Origin: DSUN01 sp035527715
GTDB taxonomy: Bacteria; Planctomycetota; PUPC01; DSUN01
Length of the DNA stretch: 64,000 nucleotides
Reading direction: 5' to 3'
Assembly: GCA_035527715.1 (NCBI GenBank)
Contig: DATKZY010000281.1
Location: 1-64,000, forward strand
Both the position numbers and the translations under genes were made by a program. Positions 24,295 through 33,804 of the stretch are shown here, in pieces (position 1 is the first letter of the stretch; each line of letters opens with the position of its first letter). Below the pieces are notes generated by a model, which saw only the letters and a program-made list of their open reading frames with translations, had not been told where the DNA came from and ran no database searches.

Positions 24295-25635
24295 CTATTC
24301 CGCCAGGTCCTTGATCGCGCTGACGACGCTGTTCACCAGCGTCGGGATGTCCTTCTCGGGCACGGAGCAGAAGGCGATGCGGATGCCGTTGATCTTGCCT
24401 GCCTCGTTGGGCACGACGCCGACTTTGTACTTCGAGATGAGGTGCTCGGCGAGCTTGTTGGCCGGCACGCCCTCGACGTCGCAGAAGCAGAAGAAGCCGG
24501 CGTTGAAGGGCAGCGGCTTGAGCTGGGGCAGGTCCACCTTCGCGAGCTCCGCCTGGAGGAGACGGGCGCGCCGGCCGAGCACGTCCACCGCCCGCTGCCG
24601 CTCGGCCAGAATCGTGTCCATCTGGCCCAGGGCCTTCACGATGGCCGACTGGACCGGGCGGGTACAGTTCGACACGGTGCTGCGGATGATGCCGCCGAGC
24701 TTGTTGTCCAGCTCCTCCTGGAGGGCCTTGCGGTCCACGTCGAGGGCCGAGGGGAGGCCGAAGGTGAGGAAGCCGAGGCGCCCGCCGTAGAAGAGGAACT
24801 CCTTCGAGATGCCGTCGAGCTTGATGGGCAGGATGCGGCGATGGGCGTCGCACAGGTTCCCGAAGATCGAGCGCTGGAGGGCGGTCGGGTCGTAGACGTA
24901 GCCCTCGTAGGCGTCGTCGCACAGCACGACGATCGGCTTGCCCGCCTGCTCCACGACCTCCACCAGGGTGTCCACGATGGGCTGCACGAGGTCCTGCGGC
25001 GGGTTGAAGCCGACCGGGTTGTTCGGGAAGTTGAGCATCAGGACGGCTTTGGGCTGCGCCGCGAGGGTGTCGAGGAGCTTGCGCTGCATGCCCTTGAGGT
25101 TGAAGCGGCCGCCGTCGAAGAAGGGAAACGTCTCGATCCGCCCGCCGATGTGCCGCTCCACCACGTTGCTGTAGTTCTCCCACAGCCGGTCGGGGGAGAC
25201 GACGACTTCCTCCTTGTCCACCAGCAGCTTGGCGGCCATGAAGATGCCGCCCGTGACGCCCGGCGTGACGGCGGGGAGGGTGAGGCACGGCTCCACGCGG
25301 TCGCGCAGGTCGCCCACCTTGCGCAGGATCCAGGCGCGCCAGGCGCTTCGCAGATCGGGCAGGCCGAGCATGGGGGCGTAGGGCACCGTCTCCTCGCTCT
25401 GGAGGCCCGCGAAGTAGCGCTGGACCGAGGGGATGTAGAAGGTCACGGCCTTCTCCGGCGCACCCTCCACGATCTCGCTCTCGGGCCCCTGGGCGCTCCC
25501 GATCGTCGCATTGATCGTCGCCTCCTTCTTCGCGCGACCCGTCCAGTAGAAGATGCCTTGCGGCAGCCAGATGCTCCGGCCGAACGACGACAGCAGGTTC
25601 GTGATCCCTGAGTTCTTCAGTGCCTCGAATTCCAT
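24295..25635 (-). CDS. PLP-dependent aminotransferase, class I/II
   Basis: The 446-residue fold-type I enzyme has LNFPNNPVGFNPP (about residues 201-213), the PLP-ring aspartate in DDAYEGYVYDP (about 240-250), and Lys278 as the Schiff-base lysine in GISKEFLFYGGRLG. It is longer than typical aspartate aminotransferases and has an unusual N-terminus mentioning no targeting signal. The substrate amino acid cannot be inferred. It is transcribed from the promoter at 25711-25739 and followed by a long palindrome before the oxidoreductase gene. Confidence 0.85.
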   Translation of the reverse strand: MEFEALKNSGITNLLSSFGRSIWLPQGIFYWTGRAKKEATINATIGSAQGPESEIVEGAPEKAVTFYIPSVQRYFAGLQSEETVPYAPMLGLPDLRSAWRAWILRKVGDLRDRVEPCLTLPAVTPGVTGGIFMAAKLLVDKEEVVVSPDRLWENYSNVVERHIGGRIETFPFFDGGRFNLKGMQRKLLDTLAAQPKAVLMLNFPNNPVGFNPPQDLVQPIVDTLVEVVEQAGKPIVVLCDDAYEGYVYDPTALQRSIFGNLCDAHRRILPIKLDGISKEFLFYGGRLGFLTFGLPSALDVDRKALQEELDNKLGGIIRSTVSNCTRPVQSAIVKALGQMDTILAERQRAVDVLGRRARLLQAELAKVDLPQLKPLPFNAGFFCFCDVEGVPANKLAEHLISKYKVGVVPNEAGKINGIRIAFCSVPEKDIPTLVNSVVSAIKDLAE

Positions 25636-25710
25636 CGGATGCCTCGCTCCTTGCCTTGGGGACGATGTGTGGGGGCCTGGCGGCCACGGGGACTTGTCCC
25701 GGCCCGCAAG

Positions 25711-25739
25711 AGTATACCGGCCCGCATGCGGGGAGTCAA
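25711..25739 (-). promoter_or_regulatory. Promoter of the aminotransferase gene
   Basis: The complement has TTGACT (25734-25739), a 17-bp spacer and TATACT (25711-25716). Its -35 overlaps the stop codon of the upstream LamG-like gene on the same strand. Confidence 0.7.
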
Positions 25740-26557
25740 TGCTCTGGGTAGCCGACCTGTCGCATCTGGCGGATGGCGGCGACGTAGCCGGCGATCTCGC
25801 CGGCCGTCAGGGCGCGGCGGAGGATGAGCACCTCGTCAATCGCCACGCCAGGGCTGCCGCGGGTGCCGATCGTGAGATCGCTCAGCCTGTCTTCCTCGTT
25901 GAAGGGTCGGCCATCCGTCCGTACCGACCAGGCGAGCCGGCCATCGGTGTAGACCTCGACGAGCGAGGCCCCCTGGATGACGAGGGCGGTGTGGTGCCAC
26001 ACGCCCGTCCTCAGCTCGATGTGCTCGGCCCAATCCGCGTCATAGATGCCATTGACGTTTTGGATGCCGGGGAAGTAGTAGACCTGGAGGATGGCGGCGT
26101 TGCGCTGGAGCGCACACCAGTCGCCCTTGCCCCGTGAGAAGTGCGAGATGATGCCCCGCCCCTGGAGGTGCGCCAGGCCGAAGCCGCTGTCAATCTTCGC
26201 ATCCTCGGCCAGCGCCCACCAGAACATCACCGTGAGCGGCTTGTGGGGCGAGAGCTCGGGGCTGCGCAACTGGAGCGCCCCGCTCTTGCCCGTCAGCGCG
26301 CCTCGCCCGCGCATCCCCTCGGGAACCGAGTTGACGTTGCCCACCTGCGCCGCATCCGCCGCGTTGACCTCTGGCCTCCCGCCGATCTGCTCGAAGCCGT
26401 GGTAGTAGATCAGCCTGTCCTCCAGCGCGGGAGGCACGCCCAGGAAGGGCGTCAGCTCGCGGTGCGATGGGGCAGTGACGGGGGGCACAGGCGGACGGCA
26501 CGCGGTGGCGAGCAGCACGAGGAGCGCACAGGCCATCAGCCCACCAGATCGTCTCAT
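25736..26557 (-). CDS. LamG/concanavalin-like lipoprotein
   Basis: The 273-residue protein has an N-terminal hydrophobic segment ending LLATAC, a plausible lipobox with Cys20. A single LamG-like (concanavalin A-type) domain follows: LIYYHGFEQIGG, KPLTVMFWWALAE, GVWHHTALVIQG, SLVEVYTDGRLAW, IDEVLILRRALTAGEI. Such domains bind carbohydrate or protein at the cell surface. Its start overlaps the stop of the upstream 1085-residue secreted protein by 4 bp (ATGA), so the two are probably made together. Confidence 0.8.
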   Translation of the reverse strand: MRRSGGLMACALLVLLATACRPPVPPVTAPSHRELTPFLGVPPALEDRLIYYHGFEQIGGRPEVNAADAAQVGNVNSVPEGMRGRGALTGKSGALQLRSPELSPHKPLTVMFWWALAEDAKIDSGFGLAHLQGRGIISHFSRGKGDWCALQRNAAILQVYYFPGIQNVNGIYDADWAEHIELRTGVWHHTALVIQGASLVEVYTDGRLAWSVRTDGRPFNEEDRLSDLTIGTRGSPGVAIDEVLILRRALTAGEIAGYVAAIRQMRQVGYPEH

Positions 26558-29500
26558 CGCGACAGCATCCTGAACTCGCGGACATCGTGCTTCTTGATCG
26601 TCAGCCTCAGCTTGTTGCCCTCGACGGGCACCTCCTTGTCGGTCTCCGCATCGAGGAGCTTGTAGCCGCCCTCGAAGCCGAGCGGCTTGGGGTCAATGGT
26701 GATCGTCGCGTCGGTATCCTTCTCGGCGTAGCTGACGACGGCGAAGACCGCCTCCTTGCCCTTGAGCGAGTAGGCGATGGTCGGCAGATCGGGGCTGTCG
26801 GCCACGATGGGCTGGGGGCGGTCGTCCCAGTAGCGATAGACCTCGATGCCCGGCGTCTCGACGAGGCGGTGGACGTGTTTGAAAAGGGAACTCCAGGCCT
26901 TCCCGCCGCCCCAGCCGTCCAGCTCGTGGACGAGGCAGACGGCGGCGAAGGTGCGTTGCGTCCAGGGGTCGTTGGCCAGCTTGCCGTGGTCGCCGAGGAG
27001 CACGGGCCACACGCCCGCCAGCTCGCCCGTCGAGACGAGCAGGATGTACTCGCGGGGGAAGCGATACTGCACGTCGCCCTCCGAATACTTCCACTCCCAG
27101 TCGTACTGCACCGTGGCGAAGGAGTAGAGGGGGAGGATGTTGGTCGAGGTCATGTGGGGCATGGTGATAGGCCGCATGCCCCGCTCGTTCATGTAGACGA
27201 ACGACCGCTTGACCAACTCGCGGAGGCCCCAGAGGCCGTTCGATGGCATCGTCGAGCCGTCGGCCCCCTTGCAGGCGCTGGTCATCGCGGTATTGTAGGA
27301 GCCGACGAAGAAATAGTTGTCCCAGTAGACCCCTTGGTTGCCGCCGATGTCGAAGCTCTTGCCGTACCACCAGAGGGCGTGGTCAATATAGCTGTCGGAC
27401 GGGACGATCTTGATCTCGCCGATGCCCTTGCCCTTGCCCACGGTGCGGAAGTCGGAGAGGCCCCACTCGTCCTGGAACGTCTGGAACTCATCGGCGAGCT
27501 GGTAGCTCGCGCGGTTGTAGTAGAAGACCATCTTCTTGCCGTAGCGCGAGCGGAGGTTGTGGCGGACGTGTGCGATGGCGCTCTTCACCTTCTCCTCGCC
27601 GTACGGCTCGAAGTACTTTCTGCCGTGCTCGATGACCTTGTTGACCTCGTCGTCGCTGAGCTTCTCCTTGTTCCCGCGGGCGATGGCTTCCCAGAACAGC
27701 ATGTCCTTGCCTGCGGGATAGACCGAGCCGCAGTCGCCGAGTGCCAGCCAATTAATGTCGGTGCCGAGGAGCGTGTAGTTCTCGCGGTGCCATGCATAGC
27801 GCCAGTTGCCGATTCGCGGCTTCACGGGCGCCGCCTGGAGGCCGAAAGTGATGGTCATCCCTTCCTTGATCGTCGTCGGCTTGTTGATGAAGTGGACCCG
27901 CAGGATGAGCTGGTCGCCCTTCCGCACGAGGTCGAGATTGGGCTTGGCGGGATCCCACGCCCAGCCCTTGTCGTTCTCGCAGAACCACGAGAGCCCGCGC
28001 ACCGGGCTTCCGAGATAGATGTACGAGCAGAAGCCCTTCGGGAAGTCGTTAACCTGCACCTTGCTGCTGTCCCACACCACCCCCTCGCCCTTCGGCACGC
28101 GGGCGTAGATGGTGTTGCGGATGCCGTCGCCCATTGCGTGAATCATCGGCATCATCTGGTCATTGAGAGGGATTTCCAGGCGAAGCGCGCCCAGACCCTG
28201 GCTGTACATGGCGGGCAGCTTGAGGTCAACCCGCATCATCCCGTCGTAGTCCCAGGTGGAGCGGAGCTCCCAGGGGATCGATTTGCCCCTGGTCTCGGCG
28301 ACGACTCCATGTGGGAGCGCTTCGCGGAACCTCAGAGCATCCGGCTCGAAGGCGGCGCCCTCGGCGACGAGGCGCATGGGCGCGGCGAGAAGCGGCTTGC
28401 CTGCGGCGACGACCTGGTCCCACAGGCCAAAGTCGTTCATCGTGTGCTCGCGGAGGACGGTGGAGACCTTCTTGCCCTCGACCTGGATGGGGGTGAAAGG
28501 CGGATAGACCTTGGTGCTGGTGCCGAGGCCCTTGTGCTCCCATTCGTAGAGGGTGCGCTCGAATTCCTTCACCAATTCGCCCTTCGGCACGTTCTGGCCC
28601 TGGGCAGTCAGGGCGATCTCGTACTGGCCGTCGAGGTGGGGGAGGGCGAACTGAAGCTCCTGACGGCCATCCTTGAAGGCGTCGAACGTGACGGACTTGA
28701 CGGCCCGCCGCCGCCCCTTTGGGCGGATGGCGCAGGTGAGCTTCTCCAGCTTCGCGTCCTGCGGCAGGTTCGACACGTCTGCCAACACCCGCATGGCGTT
28801 CTTGTAGGGGTAGTAGGCGAACTGGAAGTCAATGGGCAGCACTTCCTTCTTCCTGGTCGTCCAGCGCCACGGCTCGCCCTTCTGCCAGGCGACCGAGCGC
28901 TGGTAGAGGGTCACCTTGCCATCCGCCGAGGTCACGGAGAGGCCGAGGTGGAACTTGCGGGTCGAGTCGTCCTTGGCCTTGATGGCCACTTCCTTCCTCT
29001 CGCCGGGGGCGAGGGTGAGCATTTCGGAGTTGATCAACTCCGGCATGACATCGCGCTTGAGCGAGAGGGCGGCCTTGATGGTCACGGCCGTGGCCGTGGG
29101 GTTGCTGAGGACGAGGGCGTGGTGGATGTCGCCGACGAAGGCGTCGGCGCGGCTCTCGTGGGCGATGGCGAGGGCGTCGGGGGCGAAGGTGAAGCGGCCG
29201 CTCGGCGCATAGGCGCCGCCGCCCGTCGAGGAGAAGGCCCAGGGATTCTTCCAGTTGCGGCAGAGGTTGATGCCCCACTGCCCCTGCGTAGCCTCCCGCA
29301 GGTTTCCGATGGGGACTTCGACCTCGCAGTGCCAGTGCCCGCCGTGGAAGCCGTTGGCGACCTTCCAGTTCCCCTGCCACGTTGGGTCTTCGGCCACGTT
29401 GCCGCGGCCGTGGTGCTTGTAGGCCAGGCGGCCCGCGGCGTTCGCGAGCATCTGGAATCGCTGGCCGTGCTCCGAGCCGGGCGTCGGGTCAATCCAGACC

Positions 29501-29811
29501 TCGACGGAATCGTCGAAGACGAGCTTCACGGTGTCCTTGTTCACAGCGGCGACGAGTTGCCCCTCGTCGGGCAGTTGCGATACCAGGGCGAAGTAGAGAT
29601 GCGTCTTCGTCGCGCCGACCCAGGCGCGGATGCGGCGGCGATCAAGGGTGCCGTTGAAGGCGAAGCCATCGAAGCCGACGGCTCGCGCCCACTCGGCGGG
29701 CTCGACCTTCCCGTCAAGCGTCGGCGGCTTCTCCATCAGCGGCACGCGATAGTCGGCGGCCATGGCGGCTCCAGCGGCAAGCAGCAGGGTGAGGGGGATG
29801 ACCGGGCGCAT
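26554..29811 (-). CDS. Giant secreted protein, CBM9-like N-terminus and glycosidase-like barrel
   Basis: The 1085-residue protein has a signal peptide (residues 1-18, ending AMAA). Residues ~25-235 resemble the CBM9-like family: the PPTLDGKVEPAEW entry motif, then DDSVEVWIDPTPG and YAPSGRFTFAP. Several beta-sandwich segments follow. A region from ~640 to 1000 has TIM-barrel-like periodicity and acidic residues in strand-end positions (YWDNYFFVGS). It resembles the DUF6067 'glycoside hydrolase domain' proteins of PVC bacteria, a tentative assignment. GGAG precedes the ATG. It is coupled to the LamG lipoprotein and divergent from a second CBM9-like operon. Confidence 0.7.
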   Translation of the reverse strand: MRPVIPLTLLLAAGAAMAADYRVPLMEKPPTLDGKVEPAEWARAVGFDGFAFNGTLDRRRIRAWVGATKTHLYFALVSQLPDEGQLVAAVNKDTVKLVFDDSVEVWIDPTPGSEHGQRFQMLANAAGRLAYKHHGRGNVAEDPTWQGNWKVANGFHGGHWHCEVEVPIGNLREATQGQWGINLCRNWKNPWAFSSTGGGAYAPSGRFTFAPDALAIAHESRADAFVGDIHHALVLSNPTATAVTIKAALSLKRDVMPELINSEMLTLAPGERKEVAIKAKDDSTRKFHLGLSVTSADGKVTLYQRSVAWQKGEPWRWTTRKKEVLPIDFQFAYYPYKNAMRVLADVSNLPQDAKLEKLTCAIRPKGRRRAVKSVTFDAFKDGRQELQFALPHLDGQYEIALTAQGQNVPKGELVKEFERTLYEWEHKGLGTSTKVYPPFTPIQVEGKKVSTVLREHTMNDFGLWDQVVAAGKPLLAAPMRLVAEGAAFEPDALRFREALPHGVVAETRGKSIPWELRSTWDYDGMMRVDLKLPAMYSQGLGALRLEIPLNDQMMPMIHAMGDGIRNTIYARVPKGEGVVWDSSKVQVNDFPKGFCSYIYLGSPVRGLSWFCENDKGWAWDPAKPNLDLVRKGDQLILRVHFINKPTTIKEGMTITFGLQAAPVKPRIGNWRYAWHRENYTLLGTDINWLALGDCGSVYPAGKDMLFWEAIARGNKEKLSDDEVNKVIEHGRKYFEPYGEEKVKSAIAHVRHNLRSRYGKKMVFYYNRASYQLADEFQTFQDEWGLSDFRTVGKGKGIGEIKIVPSDSYIDHALWWYGKSFDIGGNQGVYWDNYFFVGSYNTAMTSACKGADGSTMPSNGLWGLRELVKRSFVYMNERGMRPITMPHMTSTNILPLYSFATVQYDWEWKYSEGDVQYRFPREYILLVSTGELAGVWPVLLGDHGKLANDPWTQRTFAAVCLVHELDGWGGGKAWSSLFKHVHRLVETPGIEVYRYWDDRPQPIVADSPDLPTIAYSLKGKEAVFAVVSYAEKDTDATITIDPKPLGFEGGYKLLDAETDKEVPVEGNKLRLTIKKHDVREFRMLSR

Positions 29812-29840
29812 CGTGGTCTCCTGAGGCGCTCGATGAGCGA

Positions 29841-29869
29841 TTGACGCGAAGGGGCAACTTCCCTATCCT
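29841..29869 (+). promoter_or_regulatory. Promoter of the 29.9-38.4 kb operon
   Basis: TTGACG (29841-29846), a 17-bp spacer and TATCCT (29864-29869), with a leader of about 45 nt to the ATG at 29920. Confidence 0.6.
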
Positions 29870-29919
29870 GGGCGACGGGGAATTGCGTCTCAGTCTAGCA
29901 GATCGGAGAACTCAGGCAA

Positions 29920-32900
29920 ATGCGGAATCAACTGCTCCTTGCTGTGCTGGCCGCGTGGGCCGGCCTCGCCGCGGCCCAGCCCCAGCGGCACGACAAGGTG
30001 GTCATCGTGCCCGTTCCGGGGACCGTGGCCGTGGATGGCGATCTGAAGGAGTGGGACCTCAGCGGCTCCATCGAATGCGCCTTCGACGAATCGCTGCGGC
30101 CGAAGTTCACGGCGACCCTGGCCTTCATGTTCGACAGGGAGGCGCTCTACATCGCGGCCCGCGTCGCCGACGACACGCCGCTCGTGAACCGCCACGACCC
30201 CAAGGTGGAGCCGAACAAGGGCTGGGACGGCGATGCTCTCCAGGTGCGGCTGTGCAGCGACCCGAAGGCCGCCTATCCGCTCCGCGATTCCAACAGCGAC
30301 CGCATCTGCCACCTCACCCTCTGGCACTACACCGACCGCCAGGAGCCGGTCCTGCAACTGCAATACGGCATGGACTACCACGGGACGAAGCTGCTCGTCG
30401 GCGCCGAGGCGGGCGTGGCCTTCCGCAAGGACGCCGACGGCAAAGGCTACGCGCTCGAGGCCCGCGTGCCATGGAAGCTGCTCAACGCGGCCGACGGCCC
30501 GCCGAAGGCGGAGGACAAGGTGGCCCTTGTGGTCCAGCCGCTCTGGGGCGATGGCACGGGCTGGAAACAGGTCTGCTCATTCAACGACGTGATCCGCGAG
30601 GTGGGCTTCTCGTTCCAAGGCGCCGCGATGTGGGGCCAGGCCGTCTTCTCGCCGCGCGGGAACCTGCCCAAGGCCGAGCGGCCGGTCACTGTGCAGGAGG
30701 CCCTCACGCCCCTCACCGTCGCCCTCCCCGTCGCCGACGCCCAGGCGAAGTCGGTGAGCGCCGCCATCTGCGATGCGACGGGCCGGCTCGTGCGGACCCT
30801 CCCCGTCTCCAGCGGCGCGCCCCGCGAGCTGAAGTGGGACGGCTTGGACGACGATGGCCGGCCGCTGCCGGCGGGCGACTACACGCTGAAGGTGCTCTCG
30901 CATCGCGGCATCGGGCAGCGGTGGGTCACATCGCTTCACAACGCGGGCAACCCGCCCTGGCGCACCGACGACGGCACGGGAAGCTGGGGCGGCGACCACG
31001 GGCCGCCCATCGCCGCCGCGTGCGACGCGGAGCGGGTCTACCTCGGCTGGACCATCAGCGAGGCGGGCTGGGCCGTCGTCGCCTTGAAGAAGGACTTCAC
31101 GCCCGATGGCAAGGTGCAGAAGCTCTGGGGCCAGCACCAGGTGCTCGACCTCGGGATTCTGGTGACGGGCATGGCGACCGATGGCGAGCGGCTCTTCGTC
31201 GCGCAGGACGGCCAGAAGTGGGGGGAGACGAATCCCAGTTCCTTCACCGCCGGCATCGTGCTTTGGGAGGCGAAGTCGGGCCGCCCCGTCAACTTCCCCT
31301 TTGGCAAGCGAACCCTCGTCGTCAGCCAATGGAAGGCGGAGCTGAAACGCGAGCGAAAGCCGTTCTGGGAGAACGTCCGCAGCGGCGACGTCGGGCCGCA
31401 GGACCTGGGGCTGAACCTGGCGGGCATCGCGGTCGCGGGCGACGTGCTCTATGCCTCGCTCTACCTGGAGAACAAGGTCGTCGCCTTCGACTGGCGGACG
31501 GGCAGGAGGCTGAAGGAATACGCCGTGCCCAGCCCCGTCGGCCTCGCGGTGGCCCAGGACGGCAAGGTGCTGGCTGCGAGCGAGAAGCGGATCGTGGAGC
31601 TCGACCCCGCCTCCGACCAGTCGGCGGCGTTCGTGTCCGAAGGGCTGTCCGCGCCGTGGGCAATGGCCGTGGATGGGGAGGGGCGCATCTACGTCACCGA
31701 CTGCGGCACGGCGATGCAGGTGAAGGTCTTCGACGCGGCGGGGAAGCCGCTCGGCGCCATCGGCAAGGCGGGCGGCCGCCCGTGGGTCGGGCGGTACGAC
31801 CCCGCGGGGATGCTGATGCCCGCCGGCATCACTGTGGACGCATCGGGCAAAGTGTGGGCGACGGAATACGACAGCACGCCGAAGCGGGTGAGCGTGTGGT
31901 CGCGCGACGGCAAGCTCTTGGCCGACCTGCTCGGCGGCGGCGCCTACGCCATCGAGGGCATCGCCGACGAGCAGAAGCCGTCGTGGGTGAACGCGCACGA
32001 CACGCTCTTCGAGGTGGACTACGCGACGGGCAGGCACCGCACGGTAGCGACCCTCACGCGGCCCAACCTCAACGGCCTCCAGTTCGACCACGACGGCGGC
32101 TACATGGGCCGCGCCCTCAAGTTCCGCCACCTGCGCGGCCGCACCTACGTCGTGCACACCGGCCGCGGCGGTGTGGTCGTCTACCGGCTCCGCGACGACC
32201 TCGTGGCTGAGCCGCTCGCTGCCATCATTGACGGCGGCCACCTGAAGTTCCACCTGCCCGACTGGTTCCTCAAGAAGCTCGACCTCTCGGGCACCAAGAC
32301 CCTCTGGTGGCTCGACCGCAACGGCGACACGTTCATCCAGGAGGACGAGCTGCTCATCCAGCCCGTGGCCACGGCGCTGCGGAACTACTGGGGGCCGTGG
32401 GTGGACGACGACCTGAGCTTCTGGAACAACTGGGGCAACGAGGTCTTCCACGTGAGCCCGACCGACTGGCTCCCCAGCGGCGCCCCCGTCTACCCCAAGC
32501 CCGTCGAGCAGAAGCCGCTCTTCAAGGCACTCGGCGACCAGGTGCACTACGTGATGCCCGACGGCGATTCGGTCTACCTCCTCGAGCAAAGCGGTGGCAA
32601 CGTTCAGACGGGCAAGGGCACCCGCTGGAGCGCCATCTCACGCTACACCCTCGACGGCAAGCGGCAGTGGGCCTACCGCAACGTGTGGCTCGGCTTCGGC
32701 CTCGAAGCTCCGCTCGCCAGGCCGGGCGACGTCGTCGGCGCGATGAAGTTCATCGGCAAGGTGAAGCTGAGCGACCGGCTGGGCCTCATCGGCGTCAACG
32801 GCTACTTCGGCCAGTTCAACCTCCTGTCGAGCGACGGCCTGTGGGTCGCTTCGCTGTGCAAGGACAACCGCTACGGCCCGAAGGCCGACTCGACCACCGT

Positions 32901-33798
32901 GTGGCCCGAGAATTTTTCGGGTTGGTTCTACCGCAACCACGACGACGGCAAGGTCTATCTCATCGCCGGCGACACCGACGCCCGCATCTGGGAGGTGACT
33001 GGCCTCGACACGATACGCACGGCCGAGGCCCGCCTCGCGCTCTCCGAGGGCGACCACGGGAAAGCCGTGGAGGTGGCTTCACGGCAACAGGGCGCCGCAA
33101 CCACCATTGCTCCGATCCGACTGCTGCACATGCCCAACGAGATGCGCTACGACGATCCTGCCGTTCCGAGCATCTACCATCAGGGGTCCACCTTGGATGC
33201 CGGCGCCGGCCGAGCGGCCAAGGTGCTTCTTGGCTACAACGACAAGTACCTCACGGTGGACTTCGACGTACAGGACGAGTCCCCCATGAGGAACAGCGGC
33301 AAGGACTTCGCTCTGCTGTTCAAGACCGGCGATGCCTGCGACGTGATGCTCGCCTGCGACCCCGAGGCCGACGCGAAGCGGACGCAGCCCGCCCGCGGCG
33401 ACGTGCGGCTCCTCTTCAGCGTGCTCGACGACAAGCCCGTGTGCGTGCTTTACGAGGCCGAAGTGCGCGGGGGCGAGAAGAGGCCGAAGACGTTCAGTTC
33501 ACCGACTGGCTCGCTGGCCTTTGAGCGCGTGATGATGCTCGACTCCGCACAGGTGGTGGTCCAGCGGACAGCAAAGGGCTACAGGCTCTCGGCCGCGGTG
33601 CCGCTCAGGGAGATTGGCTTCGCCCCGAAGCCCGGGCTCGCGACGCGGGGCGACGTGGGCGTCATCTTCTCCGACCCCGGCGGCAGCCGCAACGTGCTGC
33701 GCGCCTATCACGCGAACAAGGACACGGCGATCGTCAACGACATCCCCAGCGAGGCGCGCCTTGCGCCCGACAAGTGGGGCATCCTCCGAGTGGAGTAG
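29920..33798 (+). CDS. Giant secreted CBM9-like / FlgD-Ig / beta-propeller protein
   Basis: The 1292-residue protein has a signal peptide (residues 1-19, ending LAAA). It then has a CBM9-like domain (about 30-215: GTVAVDGDLKEWD, DALQVRLCSDP) and a FlgD-type Ig segment (about 270-335: ICDATGRLVRTLP, GDYTLKVLSHRG). A long NHL/PQQ-like propeller follows (about 350-1060: VGLAVAQDGKVLAAS, WAMAVDGEGRIYVTDCG), and a second CBM9-like domain closes the protein (about 1090-1292). No catalytic motif is seen. It is probably an extracellular glycan-binding scaffold. It is the first of three consecutive genes for exported proteins. Confidence 0.75.
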   Translation: MRNQLLLAVLAAWAGLAAAQPQRHDKVVIVPVPGTVAVDGDLKEWDLSGSIECAFDESLRPKFTATLAFMFDREALYIAARVADDTPLVNRHDPKVEPNKGWDGDALQVRLCSDPKAAYPLRDSNSDRICHLTLWHYTDRQEPVLQLQYGMDYHGTKLLVGAEAGVAFRKDADGKGYALEARVPWKLLNAADGPPKAEDKVALVVQPLWGDGTGWKQVCSFNDVIREVGFSFQGAAMWGQAVFSPRGNLPKAERPVTVQEALTPLTVALPVADAQAKSVSAAICDATGRLVRTLPVSSGAPRELKWDGLDDDGRPLPAGDYTLKVLSHRGIGQRWVTSLHNAGNPPWRTDDGTGSWGGDHGPPIAAACDAERVYLGWTISEAGWAVVALKKDFTPDGKVQKLWGQHQVLDLGILVTGMATDGERLFVAQDGQKWGETNPSSFTAGIVLWEAKSGRPVNFPFGKRTLVVSQWKAELKRERKPFWENVRSGDVGPQDLGLNLAGIAVAGDVLYASLYLENKVVAFDWRTGRRLKEYAVPSPVGLAVAQDGKVLAASEKRIVELDPASDQSAAFVSEGLSAPWAMAVDGEGRIYVTDCGTAMQVKVFDAAGKPLGAIGKAGGRPWVGRYDPAGMLMPAGITVDASGKVWATEYDSTPKRVSVWSRDGKLLADLLGGGAYAIEGIADEQKPSWVNAHDTLFEVDYATGRHRTVATLTRPNLNGLQFDHDGGYMGRALKFRHLRGRTYVVHTGRGGVVVYRLRDDLVAEPLAAIIDGGHLKFHLPDWFLKKLDLSGTKTLWWLDRNGDTFIQEDELLIQPVATALRNYWGPWVDDDLSFWNNWGNEVFHVSPTDWLPSGAPVYPKPVEQKPLFKALGDQVHYVMPDGDSVYLLEQSGGNVQTGKGTRWSAISRYTLDGKRQWAYRNVWLGFGLEAPLARPGDVVGAMKFIGKVKLSDRLGLIGVNGYFGQFNLLSSDGLWVASLCKDNRYGPKADSTTVWPENFSGWFYRNHDDGKVYLIAGDTDARIWEVTGLDTIRTAEARLALSEGDHGKAVEVASRQQGAATTIAPIRLLHMPNEMRYDDPAVPSIYHQGSTLDAGAGRAAKVLLGYNDKYLTVDFDVQDESPMRNSGKDFALLFKTGDACDVMLACDPEADAKRTQPARGDVRLLFSVLDDKPVCVLYEAEVRGGEKRPKTFSSPTGSLAFERVMMLDSAQVVVQRTAKGYRLSAAVPLREIGFAPKPGLATRGDVGVIFSDPGGSRNVLRAYHANKDTAIVNDIPSEARLAPDKWGILRVE

Positions 33799-33804
33799 AG
33801 GGCG

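Noticed and set aside
26587..29844. A 1085-codon plus-strand open frame opposite the giant CBM9-like gene
   Set aside because: It is a shadow of the same length as the real gene, with no ribosome-binding site and low-complexity composition.
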